The translations under genes and the position numbers were made by a program. The notes below the pieces were generated by a model. That model did not search any database. It worked only from the letters and a program-made list of their open reading frames with translations, and was not told the origin of the DNA. From Paenisporosarcina sp049671445 (GTDB lineage: Bacteria; Bacillota; Bacilli; Bacillales_A; Planococcaceae), in contig NZ_JBATUX010000021.1 of the NCBI RefSeq assembly GCF_049671445.1, forward strand, positions 31,566 through 95,565: DNA of 64,000 bases. The letters are read 5' to 3'. Positions within the stretch are counted from its first letter, which is position 1. Every line of letters starts with the position of its first letter. Shown piece after piece: positions 1 through 9,113 of the stretch.

Positions 1-122
1 TATTTCCCTAAATCATTTTTTTAACGCAAAATTGGTTCTAAGTGAGTCAATTTCAAAATTGCCTTTTGATGGATGATACACGAATATTTAAATTGTAATC
101 CTAAGTTTATGGACTCAGAAAA

Positions 123-160
123 ACAAAAAAACGCCTCTACACATATGTGTAAAGACGTTT
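123..160 (-). terminator. Terminator after csbA
   Basis: Imperfect hairpin at about 130-158 centred on the palindrome ACACATATGTGT. On the minus strand it is followed by a run of T (the A-run at 121-130). It lies just past the csbA stop, so it ends the minJ-csbA transcript. Confidence 0.8.
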
Positions 161-163
161 CGT

Positions 164-409
164 TTAATCTTCTTGTTTTTTGCCGCGTTTCATCATAAGA
201 GTAGCGTACCAAAATCCAATAGTTAAGGACAAGGCATCGACGATGTATAACAACCAAGTATGCGTGTATCCGGCATATACGGAAGCTGTAATAAGAGCGA
301 CAGTTAAAATCAACGCTACAATATGTGAGAACGTAATGCGTGTAAATAAGACAACGAGCAAGCCCGGTAAAAACAAAGCTAATATAATTTTCGTAACCAT
401 AGATTCCAT
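164..409 (-). CDS. csbA: CsbA family small membrane protein (DUF2198)
   Basis: 81-residue protein with three hydrophobic segments and a charged C-terminal tail (KRGKKQED). The N-terminal pattern (ALFLPGLLVVLFTRITF) matches CsbA, a small membrane protein of the B. subtilis SigB general stress regulon whose biochemical role is unknown. The start is the ATG at 409 behind AGGAGA. It lies 10 bp downstream of minJ on the same strand, so it is probably co-transcribed; I see no clear SigB promoter in the short gap. B. subtilis has csbA in the same neighbourhood, which supports the call. Confidence 0.85.
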   Translation of the reverse strand: MESMVTKIILALFLPGLLVVLFTRITFSHIVALILTVALITASVYAGYTHTWLLYIVDALSLTIGFWYATLMMKRGKKQED

Positions 410-419
410 ATATGTTCTC

Positions 420-1589
420 CTATCTTACGACCAATAAACCGAGACGATGGTGGTCGTGACGATAAATAACATGTTGGCGTAAACGTACTTCTCCTTGATG
501 ATCGAGAACTTCAAGTCGACAATGTGCGGCGTTTATCTGAATCGCCTCATATAATTCTCTTTCGTTTGAAACAGATTGTCCATTTACTTTGCGAATACAT
601 TCGCCAATGACAAGACCCATCTTTTCAGCTGGTGAATCTGGCAAGACTCCTGCAATCATGACACCTAAATCTTTAGGTGCAACAGCGTGGTTGCCTTGTC
701 GTTCTTTGATCGCAAAGTACATCCATACCCCAACTCGTGCAATTGCACCGATAGCTAAACTAATAGCCGCCATCACTGGGAACCAAAATGCACTGATTGA
801 TAAAATCACAGTCAGGAAACCAACAGCTACAACAGACATTCCTAGTTTTGGGAATAAATTTACTGGTAGTGAACGGCGAGCTTTTTGTTGGAATCCAATG
901 ACAATTGGGAATAATACCAAACCAAATGATTCACTTCCAAATGTTAATTGAGGCCAGTATGGTGAAAACTCTTGAATAGCATCTCCTGGTACAATTACGA
1001 GTAATGGAATCATCCATAGTCGCTTGGCTAAATAGCTTGCTGCCGTTAGCCCACGAGAAGATTTCTCTAAAATTGGTGAAGCTGATTCTGCACCCGTTTT
1101 ACTGATGAGTAGACCTTCTACAATGACCGTTGCACCGATAATGAAGGCAACAGGCAATGATAATTGAATCCAATTCATTTCTCCCGACCAATCAAAATTC
1201 ATAAATGAAAATGTGCGGTTCATTACATAGCCAATCCACAATGCTGCGACAGCTAGTGCACCTGCTACAATGGGTGAACCCAATTGATACATGAAAAGCA
1301 CTACTAGTATGGCACTAATGATACTATACGTTGCAATCCAATCTGTCGTTACGGTTAAACCAATACCTACACTAAGTATCGATAATATAACTGCATACAT
1401 CCAGATGTCCGCAAACATTCGCTTCATTTCAGTCCAACCCCATAAAATGCGCGTTCGAAAAGAACGTCTTTCTCTTTTCACACGGACATATCCGAGGAGT
1501 ACTGCGAAAAGAATCGCAACGTAAAATAATGGATTGATAAACAATTTACTAATTCCTTTTAACAACTCTAATCCTATCTCTTGCCACAT
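420..1589 (-). CDS. minJ: MinJ-like polytopic membrane PDZ protein
   Basis: About 390 residues: roughly eight hydrophobic segments followed by a C-terminal PDZ domain (about residues 305-375, with VLPDSPAEKMGLVIGE). In B. subtilis MinJ bridges DivIVA to MinD at poles and septa and also affects swarming. Membrane layout, length (B. subtilis about 397 aa) and position between csbA and ctpB support the call. An in-frame ATG lies upstream at 1634, but the start at 1589 (MWQEIGLELLKG) places the first membrane segment as in MinJ proteins, so I prefer it. The neighbouring swrA gene of B. subtilis is absent. Confidence 0.8.
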   Translation of the reverse strand: MWQEIGLELLKGISKLFINPLFYVAILFAVLLGYVRVKRERRSFRTRILWGWTEMKRMFADIWMYAVILSILSVGIGLTVTTDWIATYSIISAILVVLFMYQLGSPIVAGALAVAALWIGYVMNRTFSFMNFDWSGEMNWIQLSLPVAFIIGATVIVEGLLISKTGAESASPILEKSSRGLTAASYLAKRLWMIPLLVIVPGDAIQEFSPYWPQLTFGSESFGLVLFPIVIGFQQKARRSLPVNLFPKLGMSVVAVGFLTVILSISAFWFPVMAAISLAIGAIARVGVWMYFAIKERQGNHAVAPKDLGVMIAGVLPDSPAEKMGLVIGECIRKVNGQSVSNERELYEAIQINAAHCRLEVLDHQGEVRLRQHVIYRHDHHRLGLLVVR

Positions 1590-1671
1590 AAAACCTAACA
1601 CCACCCATTCAACGGTTCGTGCATTTCTTTCCATTGTAACAAACCGTTGATGGAATGCGTATAGGTTTTTT

Positions 1672-3102
1672 CTACTTTTGAATAGAGTGGAACAAATAAC
1701 CTAATGACTTTTGCAGTTGATCGTCGTTTTTCTTGCTTGTTTTATACTTTAATATCGACTCTCTAGCTGCTTGATAAAACTCTGTATTCATGATGGAATC
1801 GTTTTGAAGTTTCTTTTCTTTTTTGAAAGCTAACACAGCTTTTGCCGTATCTTCATCGAAATATCCGTTTACTTTAGTAATAGGATACCCTAATGCCTTT
1901 AACGCTTTTTGTCCATAAATGATATCTTCATGAAAATCTCCTACTTGATAAGTACCACTTATAGGCAACGGCTCTAGTTGGTAAAGCTCATTTGCTTCAA
2001 CTTCAAAATCAGCTTCTATTCCTTTACCATGTATCCACTGTTGTTTAGGAGTTAACCATTTATGTGAGGAAAGCTTCATTTCTCCTCCATTAGTCAGTTC
2101 CCATGTTTCCTGGACAGTCCCCTTGCCAAAGCTCTTAGAGCCAGCAATGAGTGCACGTTGATTTGACTTTAATGCCCCACTTAAAACTTCACTTGCCGAA
2201 GCACTACCTTCGTTTTGTAACAATACAATTGGAATCTTTTTCATTTCTTTTGCGTAGTCATCATCATTCGTTGCTTTTACAGGTAATGGTTCAAGTACAC
2301 CTTTCGCATCTTGCATATAAGCGTAAATTTGGCCGTTCTTCAACATGGTACCGATAATTTGTTCTACACTATGTAAATACCCTCCTGGGTTACCACGAAC
2401 ATCAATCAATAAACCATCGATTCCTTGTTTAACTAAAGTGCGTGTTTGTTGTTCCCATTCTTCAGCAGTTTTATCACCAAAAAGTGAAATGCTGACATAG
2501 CCAATAGAAGAATCATCTTGCTTGATGCGCTCACTTGTAACTGTGTGTATTTGTAGTGCTGATCTCATCATACTTAATTCCATATGTCGATCTTCAGTTG
2601 GTCTAAAGACAGTTAAAGATACATTGGTTCCTTTCTTACCTTTAATGGCTTTAAGCAAATCAGATAAACTTTTACCATCTACACGTTCCCCATCTACTTG
2701 TACAATTTCGTCATACGGTTTAACGCCAGCTTTTTCAGCTGGAGATTCTTTTAAAGGCGTTACGACAATAAAACGTCCTTTATTTTCAACAATTTCTAAA
2801 CCAATACCCACGCGCTCGTCCGATAGTGATTCGCGATGCGATTTCGCTTCTTCTTTTGTCATGTATTTACTGTAAGGATCACCAAGTGTTTCAGCCATTC
2901 CTCGAAGAGCACCTTCAATCAAAAGTTTCCCTTCTACCGGATGGACTGAGCTGGCTAAAATCCGTTCATAGGCTTCATCAATAGGTGACATAGGACTTGT
3001 CGCATTACTTGTCTTATCTTTTTTTAACGGTGTCCAAAAAATGAGCAAACAAAGAATCAAAATAACTAAAAAAGCAAACAAAAAAACCCGGCTTCTTTTC
3101 AA
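1672..3102 (-). CDS. ctpB: Carboxyl-terminal processing protease CtpB (S41)
   Basis: 476 residues: N-terminal membrane anchor (6-24), helical region, PDZ domain (about 95-175), S41 protease core with Ser in GSASASE (about 300-304) and Lys in SFGKGTVQ (about 327), then a C-terminal PG_binding_1 domain (about 385-445). In B. subtilis CtpB cleaves SpoIVFA in the forespore intermembrane space and triggers SigK activation, so the gene suggests a spore former. The start is a TTG at 3102 behind AGGGGG. It stands 38 bp upstream of minJ, matching B. subtilis order. Confidence 0.9.
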   Translation of the reverse strand: MKRSRVFLFAFLVILILCLLIFWTPLKKDKTSNATSPMSPIDEAYERILASSVHPVEGKLLIEGALRGMAETLGDPYSKYMTKEEAKSHRESLSDERVGIGLEIVENKGRFIVVTPLKESPAEKAGVKPYDEIVQVDGERVDGKSLSDLLKAIKGKKGTNVSLTVFRPTEDRHMELSMMRSALQIHTVTSERIKQDDSSIGYVSISLFGDKTAEEWEQQTRTLVKQGIDGLLIDVRGNPGGYLHSVEQIIGTMLKNGQIYAYMQDAKGVLEPLPVKATNDDDYAKEMKKIPIVLLQNEGSASASEVLSGALKSNQRALIAGSKSFGKGTVQETWELTNGGEMKLSSHKWLTPKQQWIHGKGIEADFEVEANELYQLEPLPISGTYQVGDFHEDIIYGQKALKALGYPITKVNGYFDEDTAKAVLAFKKEKKLQNDSIMNTEFYQAARESILKYKTSKKNDDQLQKSLGYLFHSIQK

Positions 3103-3182
3103 TTAATATCGCCCCCTACTTTCTTCGTTTCATTGTATGAACGAGGACAGGGCAATACGACAAGAAGAAGCCAGATTTATTA

Positions 3183-3758
3183 TTAATCTAAATTTGAAAC
3201 AAAATCTTTCATCATGTTTTCATCCATTGGTCCAACAATTTTATTTTGAATTCGACCTTTTGTATCAATCATATAAGAGGTTGGAATCGTAATGGCTTGA
3301 TAAGTCTCTCCAACCTTTCCTTCCACGTCCATTGGGATTGGAAAAGTTAACCCATAATCTTCAACAAAATTCTGTACACTTTCTACTTTATCTCCATTTG
3401 TTAAGTTGACAGCTAAAATTTCGACATTTTCATCTTTTGCAAAATCCTCATAGTAATTTTGCATATGAGGCATTTCAGCTTTACATGGAGGACACCAGGT
3501 CGCCCAGAAATTCACAATTATTTTTTTTCCTTTTAGATCAGATAGTTGAACCTTTTTACCATCGAGTGTGGTTAATGTGAAATCAGGGGCCATATCCCCT
3601 TTGACTAATCCTTCTTCAGCTGACACATTTACTAAATCAACGCCACGTTGTTCGCTGGCAAACGACTCCTCTGTATCGATATTCTTCTTCACAAAACCTG
3701 CAATCATTATGGCAATTAGACTTGCGACAACTACCAAACCGAATATTTTTTTCGTCAT
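3183..3758 (-). CDS. ResA/TlpA-like membrane-anchored thiol-disulfide oxidoreductase
   Basis: 191 residues: N-terminal membrane anchor or uncleaved signal (about 5-24), then an AhpC/TSA-redoxin fold with the active site WCPPC (about residues 88-92) and the cis-Pro motif TIPTSY. Such proteins act outside the membrane, reducing haem-binding CXXCH motifs during cytochrome c maturation or other disulfides. It overlaps the upstream membrane protein gene by 4 bp (ATGA), so the two are translationally coupled. The pair sits between ctpB and the M23/ftsEX operon, where B. subtilis has nothing equivalent. The substrate cannot be told; the nearby cccB cytochrome c is a plausible client. Confidence 0.85.
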   Translation of the reverse strand: MTKKIFGLVVVASLIAIMIAGFVKKNIDTEESFASEQRGVDLVNVSAEEGLVKGDMAPDFTLTTLDGKKVQLSDLKGKKIIVNFWATWCPPCKAEMPHMQNYYEDFAKDENVEILAVNLTNGDKVESVQNFVEDYGLTFPIPMDVEGKVGETYQAITIPTSYMIDTKGRIQNKIVGPMDENMMKDFVSNLD

Positions 3759-4411
3759 AATTTTTCCTCCGTAAATTCAAGTTGTTTATTGGTTAGTACG
3801 TAAGCTAGTGATCCGCAAATCACGAATATACCCGTGACAAAGAGAGGACTTTGAAGTATACCTTGGGGTTGAATAAGCGCAACGAAAATGTGCGTGAATA
3901 AAAACAAGAAAGTTAATTGAATTTGCCAAGTGCTTGATATGGAGATTTTCAACCAAGTCAGTGTTACTAATGCAACAAATAAAACCACTGTGATGATTTT
4001 TTGCCAAAGCAAGGCTTCGTTTACTAGAACCATAATTATTTGATATACAGATTGTAACATGACTATTGAAAACAACAGGGCAACTAGCTCTGATACAGGC
4101 CAATTTTTCTGTCTAAACCTCCATAATAATTTTAACAAAGCAGCACTCAAACCAAGAAATAACCCTAACCTACCTCCATTAAAATAAAGTATGGACAGCG
4201 GAGAATCAATGATCAACTTAAAATCGGTGAGGACTACACTAAATTTCCAAACAAGTAAAAAAAGAATGGCTGCATCTGAAAACCAGTCTTCTGTTTCTTT
4301 TCCAAATTTGCGCCATACAATAATTCCTGTAATTAGTATGGCCAAAAGTACAGCTAGCCATGATGACGGGATAGTTAATGATTTTATGATAAACCATTCA
4401 GTGACAGGCAT
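3755..4411 (-). CDS. Polytopic membrane protein paired with the ResA-like gene
   Basis: 218 residues with about seven hydrophobic segments and no cysteines, so it is not itself a CcdA/DsbD-type electron carrier. The stretch LSILYFNGGRLGLFLG recalls the prolipoprotein diacylglyceryl transferase fold (GGR/GGL loop), but the catalytic signature of Lgt is not evident. The gene is translationally coupled to the thioredoxin gene (4-bp overlap), implying a joint role, perhaps anchoring or supplying the redoxin. Function unknown. Confidence 0.65.
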   Translation of the reverse strand: MPVTEWFIIKSLTIPSSWLAVLLAILITGIIVWRKFGKETEDWFSDAAILFLLVWKFSVVLTDFKLIIDSPLSILYFNGGRLGLFLGLSAALLKLLWRFRQKNWPVSELVALLFSIVMLQSVYQIIMVLVNEALLWQKIITVVLFVALVTLTWLKISISSTWQIQLTFLFLFTHIFVALIQPQGILQSPLFVTGIFVICGSLAYVLTNKQLEFTEEKL

Positions 4412-4544
4412 AATCTCTCATCTCCAAACAACTTTTTATATACCCTATATCGTATACTATTTTTCATTAATCCGCGACAAATTGATTTGTATATGAGTCC
4501 TTCATCTCCTATTATAAGGGGTTCATTGGGAAATCAATACATAG

Positions 4545-4583
4545 AAAAAACTCACTCTCATTAAAATGAGAGTGAGTTTTTTC
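4545..4583. terminator. Bidirectional terminator
   Basis: Perfect 12-bp stem ACTCACTCTCAT / ATGAGAGTGAGT with a TAAA loop, flanked by A6 on the left and T6 on the right. It ends the ftsE-ftsX-M23 operon on the minus strand. Confidence 0.9.
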
Positions 4584-4592
4584 TAGATTTAA

Positions 4593-5987
4593 TTAAAATG
4601 ATACGTAACGAATTGGATTCACAGCATTTGAACGTGAACTATTCCAAGGACCTACATGAACTTCAAAATGTAAATGTGACCCTGTAGAGCGACCCGTACT
4701 ACCCATTTTACCGATAAGTTGTCCTTTTGAGACAGATTGGCCTACGCTAGAATTAATAGCGCTTAAATGTGCATAAACAGTTGTGAAAATTTGACCATTA
4801 ATTGAGTGAGTAACCATGATCACGTTACCGTAAGTTCCCATTGGTCCAGCGTGAGAAACAATTCCATCCGCAGCAGAAACAATCGGTGTTCCGATGCTAT
4901 TAGCAATGTCACTACCATAGTGGAATTCATTTCCAGACCCTATGTTCCGTCCTCCGAATGTTGAAGAGAATCGACCTGAAGCAGGGCGTGTCCATGTTCC
5001 TGACGATACTGATACAACCGGTGCAGGTGCAACTGGTCGTGATACTGTTGTTGATTTTTGTCTTGAAGCGCTTTGATTTGCAGCATTTTGTCGTTCACGT
5101 TCTGCGGCTGCTTGTCTTTCGCGTTCTGCAGCTGCTTGTCTTTCACGTTCAGCCGCCTCTTTTTTCTTACGAGCGATTTCAGCTTGACGAGCAACTTCTA
5201 TTAAACGAGCTTGTTCAGCCACAATTTTATTTTCAACGGCTTTACTTACTTTAAGTACTTCTTCATGTTCTTCTTCAAGATGACCTTTTTCTTCTATTAA
5301 TAAGGCTTGTTGTGCTTCTAGTTTATCTACTAATTTACCTTTAGAAACCTTTTGTGAATCAAGAGTTGCTTTAAGATTCATTAGCTTGTTACGGCTTTGT
5401 TTTTGTTCAGCTAATTTCTCTTCAACTTCTGCCTTTTGTTCTTCAAGCGATTTTTTATCAGCCGCTTGTTCTTCTAATATTTTACGATCCGCATCCATTA
5501 ATGTATTAACAGCAGAGAATCGGTCAATAAAGTCTGCGAAGCTACTAGCACCAAGTAAAACATCCAAATAATTTACAGATCCACCGCTTTCTTGAACCGC
5601 GCGTAAACGTTCTTTAATTAATTCGTCACGATCTGCAATTTTCTTTTCTAACACTTTAATTGTTCCGTGTAATTTGTCAATTTCATTATTGGTACGCTTA
5701 ATATCAGCAAGAATACTATCAATCTCTTTATCTGTTTCATTTATTTTATTATCAAGAGATTGGATTTGAGCAAGCAAATCCTCTTGAGTATTTTGGTTTT
5801 TAGAAATGTCGCCTTTTTTCTTATTAATTGTTGAATTCAATTGGTTCTCTTTCTGCTCCAATTGTTTTTGTTCACTTTTTAAGTCATTTAATGAGTTTGC
5901 CGAAGCATCAGGTTGAGTCATAAATACAGAACTTCCTAATACTGTTGCTAAGGTAACCATCATCCATTTAGATTGTTTCTTTCCCAT
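4593..5987 (-). CDS. PcsB/CwlO-like coiled-coil M23 peptidoglycan endopeptidase
   Basis: 464 residues: Sec signal peptide (1-30), long coiled coil (about 32-290), a low-complexity stretch with three near-identical 8-residue repeats AAERERQA (about 276-300), a Ser/Pro/Val linker, and a C-terminal M23 (LytM) domain with HYGSD and HLHFEVH zinc ligands. The N-terminal PcsB-type coiled coil is the FtsX-binding module in PcsB and CwlO. The gene lies directly downstream of ftsX (30 bp), so a single FtsEX-activated hydrolase system is very likely. Unlike B. subtilis CwlO (NlpC/P60), the catalytic domain is M23 and retains its metal ligands, so it should be an active enzyme rather than only an activator. 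Confidence 0.9.
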   Translation of the reverse strand: MGKKQSKWMMVTLATVLGSSVFMTQPDASANSLNDLKSEQKQLEQKENQLNSTINKKKGDISKNQNTQEDLLAQIQSLDNKINETDKEIDSILADIKRTNNEIDKLHGTIKVLEKKIADRDELIKERLRAVQESGGSVNYLDVLLGASSFADFIDRFSAVNTLMDADRKILEEQAADKKSLEEQKAEVEEKLAEQKQSRNKLMNLKATLDSQKVSKGKLVDKLEAQQALLIEEKGHLEEEHEEVLKVSKAVENKIVAEQARLIEVARQAEIARKKKEAAERERQAAAERERQAAAERERQNAANQSASRQKSTTVSRPVAPAPVVSVSSGTWTRPASGRFSSTFGGRNIGSGNEFHYGSDIANSIGTPIVSAADGIVSHAGPMGTYGNVIMVTHSINGQIFTTVYAHLSAINSSVGQSVSKGQLIGKMGSTGRSTGSHLHFEVHVGPWNSSRSNAVNPIRYVSF

Positions 5988-6017
5988 GTTATGCCCCTTT
6001 CAAAATCGCGCTTATTA

Positions 6018-6902
6018 TTAAACGCGTAAAAACTTTCTCACCGACATGAAGCTTCCCCATACGCCAATAAAAATACCCATCACGATAATTAAGATGTTTA
6101 CTTGGAATAAAAATGGTGTAAGTGGTAATAAATTAAACAATTCGCCTTCTAAATATGGTTGAAGTATTTGATATAGATTGTAATAAAGAACACTTACAAG
6201 AGTAATAGGTAGGATGGAACCAAGGATTCCTATCCACATTCCTTCTAACACGAAAGGAATTCGGACAAAACTATTTGTCGCTCCTACTAGTTTCATAATC
6301 TCTATTTCACGACGACGTGCAACAATCGTAATTCGAATCGTATTTGAAATTAAGAACATTGCGGTAAATAGTAAGGCTAAAATCAAGCCTAGTCCTACAT
6401 TTCGAGCAACATTTAAGAATTCGAACAACTTCTCAATTTTACCTTCGCCATATTCTACTGAATATGTATTTTTAAGTCGGTCAATATTCTCTGCAACTTT
6501 TTCAGTTTCTTGAGGGTTAGTTGCTTTTACGTAAAAAGCAGCTCGAAGGGGATTGTTTTGATCAGATAATCCCATGGTTCCACCGAAATCTTTAATTAAA
6601 TCTTCAAGTTCGGCTTCTTTCGTAGAGTATGTAAGAGATGCTACGCCATCAAGATTTTTAATTTGTTCTTCTAACTTTTCAGCAGCTTTTTCATCAGATG
6701 TTAGTTCGACTAATACTTTGATTTCAACATCTTTTTCTAAATCGTCTGCGACTTTATTTAAATTCATCATGATCATGACGAATACGCCTACTAATAGTAA
6801 TGTAACGGTTACAGCACTTGCAGAAGCAAATGTCATCCAACTATTACGACCTAAACTTTTAAAACTTTCTCGGAAATGACGACCTACTGTTCTAGCTTTC
6901 AT
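6018..6902 (-). CDS. ftsX: Cell division ABC permease FtsX
   Basis: About 294 residues: cytoplasmic N-terminus (RTVGRHFRESFKSLGRNSW), first membrane helix, an extracellular domain (about 55-165) where hydrolases dock, then three more helices. The start at 6902 fits GGAGGT ten bases upstream and typical FtsX N-termini; an ATG at 6929 lies ahead of the ribosome site and is less likely. It overlaps the end of ftsE by 11 bp. With FtsE it transmits ATP hydrolysis to a cell wall hydrolase, here probably the M23 protein encoded next. Confidence 0.93.
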   Translation of the reverse strand: MKARTVGRHFRESFKSLGRNSWMTFASASAVTVTLLLVGVFVMIMMNLNKVADDLEKDVEIKVLVELTSDEKAAEKLEEQIKNLDGVASLTYSTKEAELEDLIKDFGGTMGLSDQNNPLRAAFYVKATNPQETEKVAENIDRLKNTYSVEYGEGKIEKLFEFLNVARNVGLGLILALLFTAMFLISNTIRITIVARRREIEIMKLVGATNSFVRIPFVLEGMWIGILGSILPITLVSVLYYNLYQILQPYLEGELFNLLPLTPFLFQVNILIIVMGIFIGVWGSFMSVRKFLRV

Positions 6903-7593
6903 AACCGTAGGCACCTCCAACTTCATCACGTACTACTAATCCGCCTTCAACGGCTATAACACGGTGTTTATTTGTATTTACAATTTCTTTATTATGAGTT
7001 GCCATAATAATTGTTGTTCCTCGACGATTAATTTCTTCAAATAAATTCATAATATCCCATGAAGTTTCAGGATCTAAGTTACCTGTTGGTTCGTCCGCAA
7101 TCATCACTTTCGGAACATTGACAATAGAACGGGCAATTGAGATACGTTGTTGTTCTCCTCCTGAAAGTTCAGTTGGAAACATGCGTGCTTTATGTTTTAG
7201 GCCTACTAAATCCAAAACTTCCATTACACGTTTACGAATTACTTTTGGTGATTCTTCAATTACTTCTAATGCAAAAGCAACGTTTTCATAAACAGTTAAC
7301 CGAGGCAATAATTTGAAGTCTTGAAAGACTACGCCGATTTGTCTTCTTAAATAGGGAACACGTTTCGACTTCAGTGTCGCCAAATTGATACCATTAACTA
7401 CTATATCTCCGCTCGTTGGTCGTTCTTCTCTATACATCATCTTGATGAATGTCGATTTACCAGCCCCACTGGGACCTACCACATAAACAAATTCACCTTG
7501 TTTTATTTCTACGTTAAATCCATTAGCGGCAACTATACCGTTTGGATATTTTTTATAGACATTTTTCATTGAAATCATATTTTTTGTAACCAC
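6892..7593 (-). CDS. ftsE: Cell division ABC ATPase FtsE
   Basis: 233 residues of ABC ATPase: Walker A GPSGAGKST (about 42-50), signature LSGGEQQR, Walker B VMIADEPTGNLDPET, H-loop MATHN. First gene of the ftsE-ftsX-M23 operon, preceded by a promoter with a WalR-type box. The ATPase drives conformational change in FtsX. Confidence 0.95.
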   Translation of the reverse strand: MVTKNMISMKNVYKKYPNGIVAANGFNVEIKQGEFVYVVGPSGAGKSTFIKMMYREERPTSGDIVVNGINLATLKSKRVPYLRRQIGVVFQDFKLLPRLTVYENVAFALEVIEESPKVIRKRVMEVLDLVGLKHKARMFPTELSGGEQQRISIARSIVNVPKVMIADEPTGNLDPETSWDIMNLFEEINRRGTTIIMATHNKEIVNTNKHRVIAVEGGLVVRDEVGGAYGYES

Positions 7594-7646
7594 CTATACT
7601 TACTAAACTTATTGAAAACTATCTTAAAAATTTTTCCAACAAACTC

Positions 7647-7691
7647 ATTATAACAAGGTTAACGACAAAATTTTATTACATTAATATTACA
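7647..7691 (-). promoter_or_regulatory. Promoter with WalR (YycF)-type box upstream of ftsE
   Basis: Read on the minus strand, TGTAAT-ATTAA-TGTAAT (7691-7675) fits the WalR consensus TGTWAH-N5-TGTWAH exactly. A perfect -10, TATAAT, lies at 7652-7647, 22 bp beyond the box; no good -35 is present, as expected for an activated promoter. The NlpC/P60 gene at 38.7 kb has the same 22-bp spacing between box and -10. Binding is inferred, not shown. Confidence 0.6.
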
Positions 7692-7826
7692 ATATGTCTT
7701 AAGAAAGCTTATAAAACCTTATACCCATTACTATTTACACAAGTAAATACTCCTGCACTGACATATAATTCAACATTCTAGTCGAAATTTCCTTCTTTAT
7801 CTTCGACAGTATTTCACAAAATAAAA

Positions 7827-7854
7827 AGACCAACGCAAGATTATGCGTTGGTCT
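7827..7854 (-). terminator. Terminator after cccB
   Basis: Stem AGACCAACGCA / TGCGTTGGTCT with a short AT loop. On the minus strand it is followed by T's from the A-run at 7823-7827. It lies immediately past the cccB stop. Confidence 0.85.
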
Positions 7855-7858
7855 CTTA

Positions 7859-8197
7859 TTATTTCTTATTTGATAACCATTCTGCTACTACTTCTGCCTC
7901 AGCACCTTCAACAATATTAGCAGGCATTGCACCTTTACCTTCTTGTATAACTTTTAAGATTTCTTCTTGTGATAGTCGAGACCCAACATCCGAAATATTA
8001 GGGAAGTTACCTTGACCCTCTAAATTCCCACCGTGACAACTTGTACAATTCCCTTGCACAATTTTCTCAGCATCTTGCGTTTCAACGACTTCTCCACCAT
8101 TTTCTTCATTTGTTTCGGTAGCTTCATCATCTCCACCGCCACATGCGGCAAGCATTAATGCAGAACCAAAAATAGCTGCGAGTAACTTCTTGTTCAT
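7859..8197 (-). CDS. cccB: Lipoprotein cytochrome c-551
   Basis: 112 residues: lipoprotein signal with lipobox LAAC (Cys19), an acidic linker rich in E/T/N, and a class I cytochrome c domain with haem motif CTSCH (about 52-56) and a distal Met ligand in GAMPANI. It is anchored on the outer face of the membrane and passes electrons to terminal oxidases. Position between ftsE and yvjA matches B. subtilis cccB. Confidence 0.93.
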   Translation of the reverse strand: MNKKLLAAIFGSALMLAACGGGDDEATETNEENGGEVVETQDAEKIVQGNCTSCHGGNLEGQGNFPNISDVGSRLSQEEILKVIQEGKGAMPANIVEGAEAEVVAEWLSNKK

Positions 8198-8246
8198 TAT
8201 TTTCCCTCCCGGAAAAAGTTTTACTTTCTACTAAAGTATACCAATA

Positions 8247-9113
8247 TCAAGGACGTTTGAAACCTTCACCCAATACCTCATAGGAATCAGTTACAATGAC
8301 AAATGCAGATGGATCAACAATTTTTATTACTTGTTTTAGCTTTGAAAACTCGGTTTGATAAACAACTACAAGTAATATTGGTCGTTCTTGTTCTGTATAA
8401 CCACCAACTGCTGAAAGTTTTGTAACACCCCGATTTACTTCGGTATAAATAGCATCCCTTATTTCTTCTTGTTTATTCGTAATAATGTAAACCATTTTCG
8501 ATTGGCTGAAGCCAAGTTGGATGATATCAATCGTTTTCGTAGTTACAAATAATCCAATTAGCGCGTATAAACCTTTTTCAATATCAAAAACTAAGGCTGC
8601 TGAAAGTACAATCAATCCATCAATTAACATAACGCTTGTACCAAGTGTAAGACCTGAGTATTTTGTAATTATTTGAGCTGCTAAATCGGTACCACCTGTT
8701 GATGCACGGCCTCTAAACACTATCCCGAGTCCTACACCAACTGAAATACCACCAAATAATGCCCCTAGCAAAGGATTTAATGTCGCTGGTTCCCAACTTG
8801 CTGTTAACAAAACAAATAATGGCAACGTAAGTGTACCGACAAGCGAGCGTGCGCCAAATTGTTTACCTAGAAAAATAACACCCGTAATAAACAAAGGAAT
8901 GTTAAATGCATATTGCACAATACCTGGATTCCAGTCGAATACACCTTTTAGTATTGTACTTATTCCACTAACTCCACCCGATGCTACTTCATTAGGTAAT
9001 AAAAATACGTTAAAACCTACTGCAATAATTGCAGCTCCGATGATGATATATATATATTCTAAGACGGAAGATAATATTGGATGTGGCTCATTCCGTACTT
9101 TACGATTATTCAT
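8247..9113 (-). CDS. yvjA: YvjA, YitT-family membrane protein (DUF2179)
   Basis: 288 residues: five or six membrane segments of the YitT family (PNEVASGGVSGIST near the N-terminus, GRASTGGTDLAAQI in the middle) followed by a cytoplasmic DUF2179 domain (about 220-285). Transport role unproven in the family. I chose the second ATG (9113) because the first (9119) touches the AGGA ribosome site. Located between cccB and prfB as in B. subtilis. Confidence 0.85.
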   Translation of the reverse strand: MNNRKVRNEPHPILSSVLEYIYIIIGAAIIAVGFNVFLLPNEVASGGVSGISTILKGVFDWNPGIVQYAFNIPLFITGVIFLGKQFGARSLVGTLTLPLFVLLTASWEPATLNPLLGALFGGISVGVGLGIVFRGRASTGGTDLAAQIITKYSGLTLGTSVMLIDGLIVLSAALVFDIEKGLYALIGLFVTTKTIDIIQLGFSQSKMVYIITNKQEEIRDAIYTEVNRGVTKLSAVGGYTEQERPILLVVVYQTEFSKLKQVIKIVDPSAFVIVTDSYEVLGEGFKRP

